From Diploscapter coronatus (Eukaryota; Nematoda; Chromadorea; Rhabditida; Rhabditidae), in NCBI GenBank assembly GCA_964036155.1, contig OZ038422.1:7463201-7527200 (forward strand): a stretch of 64,000 nucleotides of DNA, given 5' to 3'. The position numbers were made by a program, and so were the translations under genes. Every line of letters begins with the position of its first letter. The stretch's first letter is position 1. Under the pieces are notes generated by a model that was not told the DNA's origin, searched no databases, and worked only from the letters and a program-made list of their open reading frames with translations. Below are positions 13,488 through 24,928 of this stretch, piece by piece.

Positions 13488-13920
13488 CTGAAGAAAATGA
13501 TCAGATTTAGGAAATCGTAAACTGGAATATATTGTAAAAGGGATGATTTTATGAGCTGGAGAGTGGCTAAACGTAGAGACGTAAAAATATAGATGAAGCT
13601 TGAAGACAATCGGACTTTGAAATTTTTAACGATTCCCGAGAAGGTCGAATTTGGGAGGGCAATTAAATGAGTTCACTAATCTCTAACGACTATAAATGAG
13701 TTTCTTGACGGAAAAGCTTAAAAGAAACTCGAAAACAGCGAAAATCGATCGAAAATGAACGAAATTCCCACTCGATCGATTTCGGTCGATTTTTGGCAAG
13801 TGGCGAAAATCGGGGTATAAAGGCGGTAGTTCTGGCCTAAAATTCATTTCGCTTCGATTTCTTGGCCGTGTTTCGATTTTCTGCCTTCGATCGATCAGTC
13901 AGTCAGAAGCCGTGTTCGCA
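13488..13920. promoter_or_regulatory. Divergent promoter, kinase and CPG genes
   Basis: About 430 bases separate the divergently transcribed kinase (-) and eggshell proteoglycan (+). The right half is rich in ATCGAT-type motifs (several ATCGATCG/TCGATTT copies at 13744-13795). A TATA box for the plus gene is at 13816. The minus strand offers no obvious first exon for the kinase in this gap. Confidence 0.5.
13816..13821 (+). promoter_or_regulatory. TATA box of the CPG-like gene
   Basis: TATAAA in the context GGGGTATAAAGGCGG, 105 nt upstream of the ATG at 13921. Transcription would start near 13845-13850. TATA promoters in worms are typical of strongly and tissue-specifically expressed genes, which suits an oocyte/eggshell product. 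Confidence 0.6.
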
Positions 13921-16274
13921 ATGCTGCTCCGCTCCATCGGACTCGCACTCATTTCGTGCGCCCTCATTCATGCGACGCCCATCAAAATGGAGGAAGCTTC
14001 TGGAGGTACGACGACGAATTCTCGAAATTTTAGGCCAACTTTTCGAAAATTCAGGAAAATCTCACAAATTGAATAATTTTCTTCTTCAGACGTGATCATC
14101 GAGGCATCCGGCATGGAAACCGGCTCTGGAATCGAGACGTCTGGAATGGAAATCTCGGGAAGTGAGGCATCCGGGATCGAAAATGGACAGTTCAGCGGAG
14201 AAGGTGCGTGTGTGGGAAACGGATCAGAAGAAAATCTGGCAAATTCCATCTCGTCCCTCCCCCTACTTATCAAAATTTTGCAGAATCTGGTGCCTCGGGC
14301 TTCGAGGACATCATGTGGAGTCTAACCGACTGCCCCCGATTGCTGGATGGCAACTACCGTCTGTCCCCCTGCAACCATCGCTTCCTGTCCTGCTCGAACG
14401 GCCTGTCCTACCTCATGGACTGCCCTGCCGGTCTGCTCTACAACGCTGCATCCGACCAGTGTGACTGGCCTCACAACATCGTCGGCTGTGAAGGAGCTGC
14501 CTCTGGAGAGGAGCTCAGCGACATGTCTGGATCTGGGATCGAGGGTCAGTTCGGAGTCGAGAGATGCAAATGAAATTCTCAAATTCATCTATCAAATGAA
14601 AAATATTGAAAAGTTAATATTATGAAAAGCTCGTGAACTGGCAAACACTCGCTGAAATTTCGTAAACTCTTCTAATTGTTCTCCTTCAGCCAGCGGCGAC
14701 TTCTCTGGAATGTCCTCCGAATTCGCAATCGAGTCGAGCGGCGCCACGAGGAAGATCCTGGTGGATGCGTCCGGCAATGTGATCTCGATCATCGAGGCCT
14801 CGGGAGTCATCACCGAAGAGGAAGAATCCGGCAGTGGATCTGGACTCGGTTGGGTTGCCCTTGCTTTTCTTCAATCATTCAACTTTTTGCAGGATCGGGT
14901 GAAGAGGAATCGGGCAGTGGATCTGGACTCGGTTGGATTGCCCTTCCTTTCTCGAATCATTCAACTTTTTGCAGAATCGGGCGAGGAGAGAACTTTTGAA
15001 GTGTTTCTGTTCACCGTTCTCGACTGCCGCGCCCTGCCCGATGGTCTCTACTCGCTGACTACCTGCGACCACAGGTACATCGCGTGCCGTGCGGGTCTGC
15101 CATCCATTCGCCACTGCTCGCCCGGCCACCTCTACTCGCCCTCCCTGGAGCGCTGTGCCGAGGCCCACACCATCGGATGCACTGGCGAAGGACAGTTCTC
15201 GGGTGAGTTTTGGGTTTATCCAAATTCTCATTTTCAAATTCTTCCATTTGCAGGCTCGGGTGATCTGGTCTTCATCGACCCGTCATTCAGCGGCTTCTCG
15301 GGAGAAGAATCGGGACTCTCTGGCGAATTCTCGGGCTTCTCGGGAGAGGAATCGGGATTCTCTGGCGAATATTCGGGCTTTTCGGGAGAATATTCGGGCT
15401 TCTCAGGAGAGGAATCGGGACTAGGTCAGTTCTTCTCGAAGACAGCTTGGAAATGTGACGGATAATCGAAAACCTTGACCTGATTCTCACCCAGTCGTTA
15501 ACTAGGAATTCCCACTTTTCATCTTTCCCCTTCTCGAAGTCGACTTCAGAATTTATCTTCTGATTTTCAGGCTCTGGCATGAGCGGCGACTTCCCCTTCT
15601 TCTCTGCAATGGACTGCATTGCCCTCCCGAATGGCAACTACCCGATGTCGGCCTGCTCTTCCCAGTTCCTGTCCTGCTCCAACAACCTGCCCCACGTGAT
15701 GGACTGCCCCTTCGGTCTCTTGTACAACTGGGCGATCGATGCCTGTGATTGGCCCTCCAGTCTCGGATGCGACGTCGAATCCTCGGGACTCGATGGCAGC
15801 GGAAGTGGAGAATCTTCGGGACTCTATGGCAGCGGAAGTGAAGGTTGGAATATGGGAATTGATCAAGCAAGCCGACTTGGGACTTGTAAAATTTTGGCAT
15901 TTGCATTTGCACAGCAGACGCAGACCAAGAATATGAGCAAAGGCTAAAATCTTAGTTTCAACGGCAAGTCGATGGCTCATTTTTGATGCGAATCTAAAAG
16001 ATCAATCCTCTTTCTCAAATGGCCAAAACACAACAACATTTTCAAGTTTTTTTTAATTATCACACCCTTTACAGATCTGCAGCAACCCTCGTGCACTTCT
16101 GAAAACGGTTCGTTCTCCGTGGGCCCGTGCCTGGCGATCTACGTGAAGTGTGTGGACGGCTCTCGCTTCGAGATGTCGTGCGAGGCCGGTTCCGTCTTCT
16201 CCGATTCCCACAAGGAGTGCGTCGCTGCTGCCTCGGTCCAGTGCCCCTCGACTCATTCGTCCATCTTCATCTAA
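13921..16274 (+). CDS. CPG-like chondroitin proteoglycan, four peritrophin-A domains
   Basis: Nine exons (13921-14005, 14090-14203, 14284-14544, 14690-14848, 14893-14931, 14975-15202, 15254-15424, 15571-15843, 16075-16274), all with phase-1 junctions, give 509 aa. A signal peptide (MLLRSIGLALISCALIHATP) leads. Four chitin-binding peritrophin-A (CBM14) domains lie at about 83-136, 237-289, 368-420 and 450-505; the first begins CPRLLDGNYRLSPC and ends CDWPHNIVGC. Between them are acidic Ser-Gly linkers (ASGMETGSGIETSGMEISG; GFSGEESGFSGEYSG repeats), which are typical glycosaminoglycan attachment sites. This is the layout of C. elegans CPG-1/CPG-2, secreted eggshell proteins that bind chitin and carry chondroitin. 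Codons are more GC-rich than in neighbours, as in strongly expressed worm genes. It ends with AATAAA at 16450. Confidence 0.92.
14820..14976 (+). repeat. Tandem exon-plus-intron duplication in the CPG gene
   Basis: The end of exon 4 with its intron (GAAGAGGAATCCGGCAGTGG...GACTCG, then GTTGGGTTGCCCTTGC...TTTTTGCAG) is repeated as exon 5 (14893-14931) with its intron (GTTGGATTGCCCTTCC...TTTTTGCAG). The unit is about 83 nt, and the introns share start, end and most interior bases. Because all junctions are phase 1, the copy adds one more EESGSGSGL linker unit in frame. Confidence 0.85.
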
Positions 16275-17072
16275 GCTTGAAGGCCGGCAACGATCTCTCC
16301 CCTTCCCCTTCCACTCTTTCATTCATTTCTTTGTATCATGATCTCTCGCATCCGTTTTAGCGATTGCCATTTGAACACGTGTGTATTCCTTCTGTAAGCA
16401 ATTTCGTAACACTAATTTCTACTTTGCACGTTCTCGCATTGATTCTTGAAATAAAGATTGGAATTTTATCAGTGATATTTTTAATTAATAAGAAGTTGAA
16501 CAAGGAAATCCTCGTGGGTCTCAAATGATCTACTGGACTCGAAGAAAATTTCTCCAGTCGTAGGAGAAGAGTCGCCACCGCGTGAGAATCAGAGCTGAGA
16601 CGAAGTTTCGACTTCGACTTCGAATTTGAAAATTTCAACTTCGTCTCAGCTCTGGTGAGAATGTTGGGGGAAGTCGACGGGAACTTCTCCATCCTCCCCA
16701 CCTTTGGGAAGCTATCCGAGTATCGCATCAGAAATTGTTTTGCGTAAATAAAGTCAAATTGATGAAGGTGGGTTTCTTGAAGTTTCATCTTGGTCACCAA
16801 TCACGATTAGGTTGCTCATTGATTCTGAAAGCGAAATGACAGAAGGAAGTGAATCAGTCGAATGGGGATAGTCGGTGTGAAGCGAGTAATTTTCAAGAAG
16901 TAGTGAAAATGACATGTCATGAAGTTCGTGGCACTATTACTCCCCTAGACTTTTGACATAGACGAGAATTTCTTCTGAAAAGTGGAGATCAATTCCAATC
17001 TCGATTTTTGCTATTTCTGAGTTGTCGTGTCACAGCCGTCTATCTTCGATGTTCTTCACCACGAGCTTCATC
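16275..17072. other. 3' flank of the CPG gene
   Basis: A poly-A signal AATAAA lies at 16450-16455. A strong 18-bp hairpin lies at 16590-16654. A minus-strand open frame through 16357-16800 spans the poly-A site and the hairpin and has no splice or domain support, so no gene is called. Confidence 0.5.
16590..16654. repeat. Perfect 18-bp inverted repeat (hairpin)
   Basis: CAGAGCTGAGACGAAGTT at 16590-16607 pairs exactly with its reverse complement at 16637-16654 around a 29-nt loop that holds ACTTCG repeats. It lies 135 nt past the CPG poly-A signal. Either a small foldback repeat or a transcribed hairpin. Confidence 0.75.
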
Positions 17073-17279
17073 TCATGTCATGCTCATGTCACTAACCCCA
17101 TCCTTGTCTCCATTGTCACTGTCTCCAGATTTATGTCCATGTCTGTGTCTCTTCCTGTCTTCCTTCCCGATGCCGCCGCTGTTGCTTTTGCTCCCACTCC
17201 CATGACTTTCAATGTCTCTGTCTTTGTCCTTCTTTCTGCTACCTTTGCTGCCTCTCTTCTCCTCCTTATCCTTCGACAT
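17073..17279 (-). CDS. Possible small Lys/Ser/Asp-rich protein
   Basis: A minus-strand open frame of 68 codons starts MSKDKEEKRGSKGSRKKDKD and continues as a highly charged Ser/Gly/Lys/Asp/His sequence ending VSDMSMT. The bias is like that of nuclear RS/KD-type proteins, yet the plus strand is simply a C/T-rich tract, which alone can produce it. A donor-like GTTAGT near the 3' end might lead to further exons, but none joins in phase. Low confidence. Confidence 0.25.
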   Translation of the reverse strand: MSKDKEEKRGSKGSRKKDKDRDIESHGSGSKSNSGGIGKEDRKRHRHGHKSGDSDNGDKDGVSDMSMT

Positions 17280-18391
17280 CACAGTCGAGTAATGACTAAA
17301 TCAAAAATTCGAAAATTCAAGTCGAATCATGTATGCTAATTTATCAGACTTCTTGAAATGTTTAGTTTTTTCGCTTTGTTAATGTTTTCGTCAAAACTTT
17401 TCATAAAGCAAAATTTTAGCAGCTAGGATAAAATGACTTTATTCATCGAAGGAAAAATTTTCAAATTCAAACTTTAGAGGATACAATATATCTTTGTAAA
17501 CTGGAAAGAAAGAGGCAAATCGTTAAAATGTCCAAAGACTCTAGGGGATTTTCACTTATGTCTCTCAGGATCAGGTTAAAGATGAGTTTATACTGGGGAA
17601 GGGGGATACGCATCACAAAGGAACGGTAAATCAAATAACGCAGATGACTCGTAGATTATCGAAATATGGAAATGAAAAAGAATTGTTACAAATTATGAAT
17701 GAAGAAGGTAAAATTGAAAGTCTGAAATCCTCAGGTCATCAGATAAATATACTGATTAGACATGAACTCCTCTTGTCGGGTTTAAGAAGAAATAATGATA
17801 ATTTTTCATACATTAAGAAAGAGAACTCACGTTTGTCATTATCTAATGACCTAAACGATATCAGATTTCCGGTTTTACCTTATCCACAGTGCATAAATTA
17901 TCTAAAACATGCCAAATAAATAGTAAAAGAAGTTGCTACTTTGAAAAGGGAATCGAAGAAGAATAAAAGTAGATCTGATAAATAATTTTCTTAAAATATG
18001 TTCTCGCTCTGTCGAAGAATATCTCGACGTTTTCAAATCAAATGGCTAACTGGGAATTATCATAAATGAAATGGACAAAGTACAAAAGTAATAAATATGT
18101 GAAGGTAGAATGAAATTATTATGGACGCTTCTGATTGTCAATGCTTGAAAAATAGGTATGTACAGTGTCGTTTCTTTCCAAACATTAACCTACATCGGTT
18201 TACATTTTCGTTTTATAACATAGTTAGAAAAAATTATCATAAAAATGCTTAGACATTAAACATACTAAATCTCGCCTTTTTGTATCGTTTAGCATCAAAA
18301 GGTATGAAATTCATAGATTCAAAAGATGGCCCTTCAAACTCACAAATCCTCCGTTTTTGTTGTAGTTCTCCGTCTATTTTCCATCGTCAGC
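17280..18391. other. AT-rich intergenic region
   Basis: About 1.1 kb of AT-rich DNA with no supportable gene. The longest plus-strand frame (17644-17919) is hydrophilic, has AT-driven codons and no domain. The right end is the 3' flank of snx-3. Confidence 0.45.
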
Positions 18392-19657
18392 TCATGCAGT
18401 TCGAATTTTACCAGGCACGTAGTTCTTGTCGATGGTCGGTTCCTGCAGGAAGATGTGCAGAGATCGCTCGTTTTGCGCGAGGGGGTGTCCAGCTACTCTG
18501 AAATAGAACATGAATTTGAGAACGGAAAAGATGCTTGGCTTGTTTCGAGAAAATGTAAAGCCCTCCTTCTCATTGAAGCAAAGCAAAGATGCAATGAATT
18601 AAAAATTGCCAGAATCGAAAGGCCTCCCGAATCTATCAGAGAACGACATGCACATAAGGTTTTTACTTGTCAACGGATAAGGAGGTTAGAGAGTACAGGA
18701 AAGGCGGAGAAAAAGGGAGGAGAAATCGTTGATAAATACGGCCGTATATGCATGATTTTCCCCCGACAAATACAGGAGGCCAATTCAAAACAATGCTACG
18801 GAAACAAAACTTATCCCATTTTTGGTTGCTTCCGGGATTTAAACTTCGAATTCCTACGATTAAAGATTATAAATCATGGGCAAAACTGCAGAACTAAAAC
18901 GATCTATAACTACGATTCTACAGAAATGTCTATAACATGTCATGCAGTTTTTCTGCATTTTCGTCAGCTGTATTGAGAGAAGAGTTGAAATTTCCAGAAT
19001 TTCTGTATCTTTCATCACAGAAAACATCTACAGACATGATGACAATTCCTTCGCATTCAATATTCTTAGTTCTAACTCTCATCCTAAATCAAGTATGAAA
19101 AAATAACCCACTTGTTGATGAACTGCTCGAGGGCCTTCCTCCTTCTCTCGATGAATTCCTCCTCGAAAATGCCGTCGTCGTTGCGGAAGGGCAACTGTCG
19201 CTTCAGGGATTTGCCGGGCAGAGGAGGGACGACGATCTGGAACAAGATGGTTTAACTTTAAAAAATGAAAATTACCATCCTGGTAATTTCCAAAACATTT
19301 CGCAATACTTGCTATTTTACTAACTTTCTGTTCCGGCTAATAAATGTCTTACAAACCTTGCTGTCCCTTTCCAATTCGCCCCTAAGCCACTCGAAATCGC
19401 TGTAGCGTCTGCGGACACTCGACTCCTTCAACTTGAACACAGGCAGGTTCGACTGGAAACTCGCTATCTTTCAAAACTCATTTCCAAGTATTTCCTACCC
19501 TCATCCTGATCTCGTAGTCAGTGTAGCGCATCTTGCCGACTCCGTGAGTGATGGGATTGACGACCTCGATCTCGAGGAAGTTGGCAGGAGGCGCGTAGGC
19601 CTCATCCAAGGTCTGTCGCTTCGTCTGCAGACGTTGAGTCGCCACTGGACCACTCAT
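18392..19657 (-). CDS. snx-3: SNX3-type sorting nexin
   Basis: Four exons (19657-19499, 19452-19357, 19236-19112, 18497-18392) give 161 aa, almost all of it a PX domain. Diagnostic stretches are [20 protein letters not shown], the basic [11 protein letters not shown] that contacts PI3P, VVPPLPGK before the membrane loop, and the end [18 protein letters not shown]...[13 protein letters not shown]3 binds endosomal PI3P and works with retromer to recycle cargo such as Wntless. The length matches worm and vertebrate SNX3, which have no BAR domain. A TTTCCAG acceptor lies 12-13 nt upstream of the chosen ATG, suggesting trans-splicing. It is head-to-head with the PTCD3 gene across 600 nt. Confidence 0.96.
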
Positions 19658-20257
19658 TATTGCGAGCACAACTGGAAAGCTAAAATGAATTCATCAAGTG
19701 CACGACTTTAATGGGTCCGGGAAAACGCAGAAATCAAAGGCTAATGATAAGTGACGTCACATAGCCACAGGGGTAATTGGACCAAATGTAAATAGATAAG
19801 GGATCACGAGGGGTTTAACGGTCAAAATGATGGTTTAGGTCCAGGAAAATGGATTTTCTTAACTTGGCAGAGTGCAAGTAATTTTTCTGGAACATAATTA
19901 GTTCGATAATCAGGCAATTGAATCAAAGTAGAACGAGAAATTACAAAAAAGTGGCGAAAATCAATGATGAGTAAACAGACACTCGATTCGCCGACATACT
20001 GCGACCTTTCTTGTTTCGACGCAAAATTGCGGTTAAATTTTTGAGAAATTCTGAACTTCAATTGTTTTTTTTTTTTTAAATTTGCCAAGACTTGTTGGGA
20101 CAAATAGAAGAACTTTCGCGGTTCTGAAATCGTAAACGAAATCAGAAAAGAAACAAGAATTTATCGATTTTTGGCAAGCGGCATTAGCATTTTTATCGCG
20201 TTTCATTTTTTCTCGTTCGTGTGTTTTCTTTTATTTTGTTTTTTTTTCAACAGATTG
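19658..20257. promoter_or_regulatory. Divergent promoter region, snx-3 and PTCD3 genes
   Basis: 600 bases between divergent starts. It contains AT-rich DNA with a poly-T run and ends in the acceptor TTTTTTTCAACAG 4 nt before the PTCD3 ATG. No core promoter motif was identified. Confidence 0.4.
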
Positions 20258-23200
20258 ATGCTGCGTCTCCGTCACTGTCTGCCCGGGCCGAGTGCGATTC
20301 GAGTTCTGAGTTCTGCAGTTGCGAGTGGCAGCGACAAGGCAGGGACAGAGACGGGTGAAGGCAGCTCGCAGCAGGGAGGACGCCTGCCCAGAATCACGAT
20401 TCAACCAGCTATCAAGGTAGTAGAAATGAAAACGATGGGAGAATCGGAAAATACTGGAACTAAAATCTGAACTGGAAACTGAAATTTTTGCCGAGAGTTC
20501 CAGTTTTTGGGTTGCGAACAACAATAAACTTTTTCTGGAAGAAAATAGAGCTGCCTCTAGAGATTTTAATATAATGAACTTTCAAGAAGGACAATAACGT
20601 TGTTTTTATTCAGCGCAATCCCACGGACCTGCTGCAAGCCTTGTCGGACACAGTCGGGGTCGACCCAACCGCCCCTCACTTCGCGTTCATCGATGATCCC
20701 GCAATGATTCCCTCCACTGCTGCTGCTAAACGACACTACTACATGGCTAAAGTAGAAATAACATTATTTTTTTAATCAAAATAATAAGCTCTGGATCAGA
20801 TATAGGCATAAATTCTTTGTTTTTTTTTTTTTAAATTAAAAATTCGTTCCATTCAGAACTGATCTTAACGAATATTGCAAAGAATTATGAATTTGATTGA
20901 CTCCTTAGTCGTAAATAATCCTTCAGGAGCTTGGAAAGCGAGCAGCTCGTCAGCTAGCTGAGGAATGGCCGACTCTGTTCATGTTCGACAGAGACTATCC
21001 CCGACTGCCTGCATTCAGACCTGAGCAACAGCCTGACCCTTTGCAGGTCGACCCCACTGAGGAGAATCTTCTGAAAATGGTTGAGCAGGTAGCTTTTTTA
21101 TTATTTTTTTTTCCGGTGAAGAGAGTATTTTTTTATCTTTCAAGATTTACACAAATAGAAAAAAAACAATTTTTGAAAGGTTTTTCCCTGCTTTTATTAA
21201 ACATTAAGTGTCAGAAGAAATGGAATTTTTAATTTTGAAAATTGGAACTAAAGAACATGATCCAAAATTCAGAAAACGGGACACATAGTTATCAAAATGA
21301 TCAGGGAAAAATAGAACATGAGGAAAAACATTTGTCACCCCTGTCCAAGCCTAATTAACACTTATTTGGAATTAACCTATTTCAGAGAGAAGTGAAAGAT
21401 GCAGTGATGCTGTACGAGAGAATGCGGTCAGAAAACCAGGATGTGTCCGATTCTGCACAGGTACATTTTCTTTGATTTCTTCGCCTTCCATTTATTTCAT
21501 TCAGCTGGCTCTGTTCAAATTGGTAGCCTATTACAACGGAGAGAATGTTCCATTTGCCGAGTGGGAAGAGTGGCACGGACTGAGGAACTATGGGGAATCC
21601 AAATACAACGAATGGACCAATGTCAGATTTTTAAAATCTATTTTTAACTTTTATTCCTGTCATGAACTAAATCCTTTAAAATTTTCAGAAACAATGTTTT
21701 ATTTGGAACTTCCTTATCATCAGTGTTTCAAACATGTCTAAAAGTTTTGCTTCTTTCATTTTGCCACCATTTTATTTCTCTGTAAATCAAATTATAATTC
21801 TCATTCAATTACTTTTTTTTTCAAAATAATGAACAACGTTATTTTTCAGGCAGGAATCGCTGATCTGCTCTACGAAACGCTGCCGAAGACAGCAGAAACG
21901 ACGTCGGTTCTCGTGGCTGGGATGTGCAAATTCGCGTCCGCCGAAAGTGTGCAGAGGGCTGAGAATCTTATCAAGGTAAATTTGAAAAAAAAAACATTTT
22001 TTTAATAAAATAAGAACTATTTCAGGAAATGTTGGAGAAGAATCAAGTACCCCATGTGGAGGCCTTCAATGGCCTGATTGCCAAGGGCGATCACAGACAG
22101 TGGACTTGGGCTTTGGCTCAGATGAAGAATGTCAAGGTCAAACCCAATATTGGAACTTGGAATGCACTGCTCACCGCTAATACTAAGGTTGAATATTTTG
22201 AAAATTTTGCAACTTTTAATAATAGCATTATTTGGCGGACATAAGAATGACTTTTATTTATTTTATTTTTTATGAAACTGCTAAAGATATTGTTTACGTT
22301 ATTTTTTTTCTAAAAAAATCGCAATCTGTATGCAGAGAGTCTAAAATAGTTGCGCTTCCTTAAGTATGATTTGACAAAGATGAACACGTTTGTCTTTTCA
22401 GCTACAAAGCAATTCTGAGCGGAAAAGCCACTTGGCGAAACTGCTGAATGAAATGATCGCGCTGGGGGTGGAGCCCTCTCTGACCAGCTATAACGTCGTT
22501 CTGGAAGGAATCATCGACACGAGGGAACAAGTGGCTGGAGGCGCTGATGGGGGACTGACCAGAGAGGAACAGGGTCAATTGGTACGTACTTAGGGAAATC
22601 GTCTATTTGTTTATTCTTAACACATTATCATGTATTTTTCCCATTTATCAACAGCATCATAGCGAAACATAGTTGTGATTAGTAGTCAAATGCGTGAATT
22701 TCTCAATGTGATCTGAAATGGAATGCATTCAAAACTTTCGTAAAAATGTATGAAGCGCATGTCAATTCATTTGATATCTGGCATATTTCTGACACAAAAG
22801 ACCATTTTTATTCATCAAGTTCACAAGTTACAGGACGATTATAATTGCAGGAAGACGCTCTGTCATGGGTGGTGGAGATCGTTTCCCGTCTGGAATCCCT
22901 TCCCCAGCTCACAATTCAATCTCCCGAATGCAATCACTTCTTCCTCACAGCCATGGTCTACGCCAGCAGAGCCTCCAATCTGCCTCTCGCAGAACGACTC
23001 GTCGCTCTCTACGAAAGCGAAAAGAACCTCGTCAAAATGCCTGCTTTCACTGTCGAAAATCAGTGAGTTATTCTTTGGAATAGTTATGAACAGAAAGTGT
23101 CGGAAATTTCGATTTTGGTTTCAAATAGGGAAAATAGCCATTTGCATTTTTGAAAGGCTAAAAAGAACCATATTATTCTGAACTAGATTTTGAAAATTTT

Positions 23201-24928
23201 CTACTACAATGCCTCTTCTGAATTGTTGGAAGGTCACCATTTTCCTGTAGCCCAATTTAAATGCTTGACTATAAAAATTAATGAAGAGCTATAAAATTTC
23301 TTCAATTCAGATTCTATACTCGCTACCTGCGTCTGTACATCGAAAGGACTCATTCGATCAATGACATCGAGGAGAAATACAAGGAATTGGTGCCCAGACT
23401 GGTGGGAGTGACTAAAACGCTAACGAGGGAAATGTGCGAGAAAGTCCGAGTATGTGAGGGGTAAAGAATACGGTAATTCTAAAAGAAATTGCAGAACGCA
23501 CCGAAATGGAGCTGCATCCGCCGCGTGATCGAGGACGGGATCAATTCCAGGGCCATAACCGATCACAAGCAATCTTCCATATTTAGGAAAATCCTTCTCG
23601 ATGTGTCGTTTCTGGTTCGTTTTTTTCTTATGAAATATTTGAATTAAAAATTTCTTTGAATGTCATTCCTCATCCATCGAACTTTCAAATTATTTCAAGT
23701 TCCAATCAGAAATACTTTTGGACCTAAAATACCGCTGCGTCATTCTTCTTCTACTCGTCTTACAATCAGCTAATCTGAATAATTTATCAAACTTTCAGAA
23801 TCTGTCAATTTCTGAGCGAGAAGAATACAAGAATTTGGTGAAGAAGTTGATTGGTGCGTGGGTGGAATTGAGCAGATTCACAGAAGAAAACACGAAGAGA
23901 TTGCAAATCAAAATGTTCCCTGCTACGGTATGTTTAGTTTTGAACTACAGGGACGAGGATGAGTTGTAATTGCAGGTATCCGAATGCGCTCTGATGCTGC
24001 ACAGAATTGGGGAGTCTGACAGGGCCTATGAAATGTTGGAGACGCTGCTCGATGAAGAGGCCAAATATGGAGAAACTGCTACGATCACTGATCAGGGTCA
24101 GGTTTTTTCTTCAGCTAATTATAAATATTCCAAGTTTTGAACTGTAAATCAAATTTTATCCTCCTGAAACTGAACAAGGAAGAATTGAAGGAAATTGTTG
24201 TCAGACAAATTGACTATTCATTATCCCATGCAAAGTTAATTTGGCATCCTAAAAAATTAACCTTTTTCGGGAATTTGGATTTTTCGCGATGTCACGCCAT
24301 AGAAAAATAGTGTGAAAAACGAGAGAACACCCACTCCCTATAATTCTACCCTCCTTTCTCTATACTACTTCACCTGGTCGCGGTGTCACGAAATTTCCAA
24401 ATGGTGCTTTCTATTTTAAACAAGAATTTGCAGGTACTCCGAACTACCAGTCGATAAACGAGATGTTCCAGGATGCACTGCGCGAGTCGAATGCATCGCG
24501 GGCTGCCATTTGCCTGGAGATTCTCGCTCTCAACACTCCGCGCAACAAACTCGAGCCACTCGCTGCACAGATCATTGAGAGGTACGAATTCATTTCATCC
24601 AGAAACATTTTTCTGTATTCTATAATTAGTTTCAAGCTTTTTAGTCTTTTGCACTTGTCACTGACTATTTCACACATTGATTTTTTCCTACACCCCATTA
24701 CCCTGAAACTCTGACGAGTACAAAAAGTACTTGTCATATCGAATATAAGTCCTGGATTTGCACCAGAGCTAAGACAAAATCGAATCCGCAATTTAGAATT
24801 TGATTTCATCTCATCTCTGATTTGCACGATTTTTCTCGTCATCAAATAAAGCTGCTGCATTCAGGTGTCGTCTTTCGGACGCACAGAGCAAAATCATCGC
24901 CGGATTTGTCCGTCTCCGACCTCAATGA
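20258..24928 (+). CDS. PTCD3 / mS39 mitochondrial ribosome PPR protein
   Basis: Fifteen exons join in phase (20258-20416, 20614-20751, 20927-21088, 21386-21460, 21505-21621, 21850-21975, 22026-22187, 22402-22581, 22851-23062, 23311-23449, 23495-23614, 23799-23927, 23976-24096, 24434-24581, 24865-24928) to 683 aa, near the size of vertebrate PTCD3. The N-terminus is Arg-rich without acidic residues (MLRLRHCLPGPSAIRVLSSA), a good mitochondrial presequence. Family stretches include RNPTDLLQALSDTVGVDPTA, PHFAFIDDP, LFMFDRDYPRLPAF and ALFKLVAYYNGENVPF. PPR-like helix pairs follow, for example HVEAFNGLIAKGDHRQWTWA and PNIGTWNALLTA. PTCD3 is a small-subunit mitoribosome protein needed for mitochondrial translation. 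A TTCAACAG acceptor 4 nt before the ATG suggests trans-splicing. The product name is by recalled similarity. Confidence 0.88.

Noticed and set aside
16357..16800. 147-codon minus-strand frame
   Set aside because: It crosses the CPG poly-A signal and both arms of the hairpin and has no domain, start context or splice partner.
17644..17919. 91-codon plus-strand frame in AT-rich DNA
   Set aside because: Codons follow AT content, there is no domain or splice site, and the start context is poor; not enough to call a gene.
18326..18976. 216-codon plus-strand frame
   Set aside because: It runs antisense through the last snx-3 exon and into its intron; the minus strand encodes the conserved PX end.
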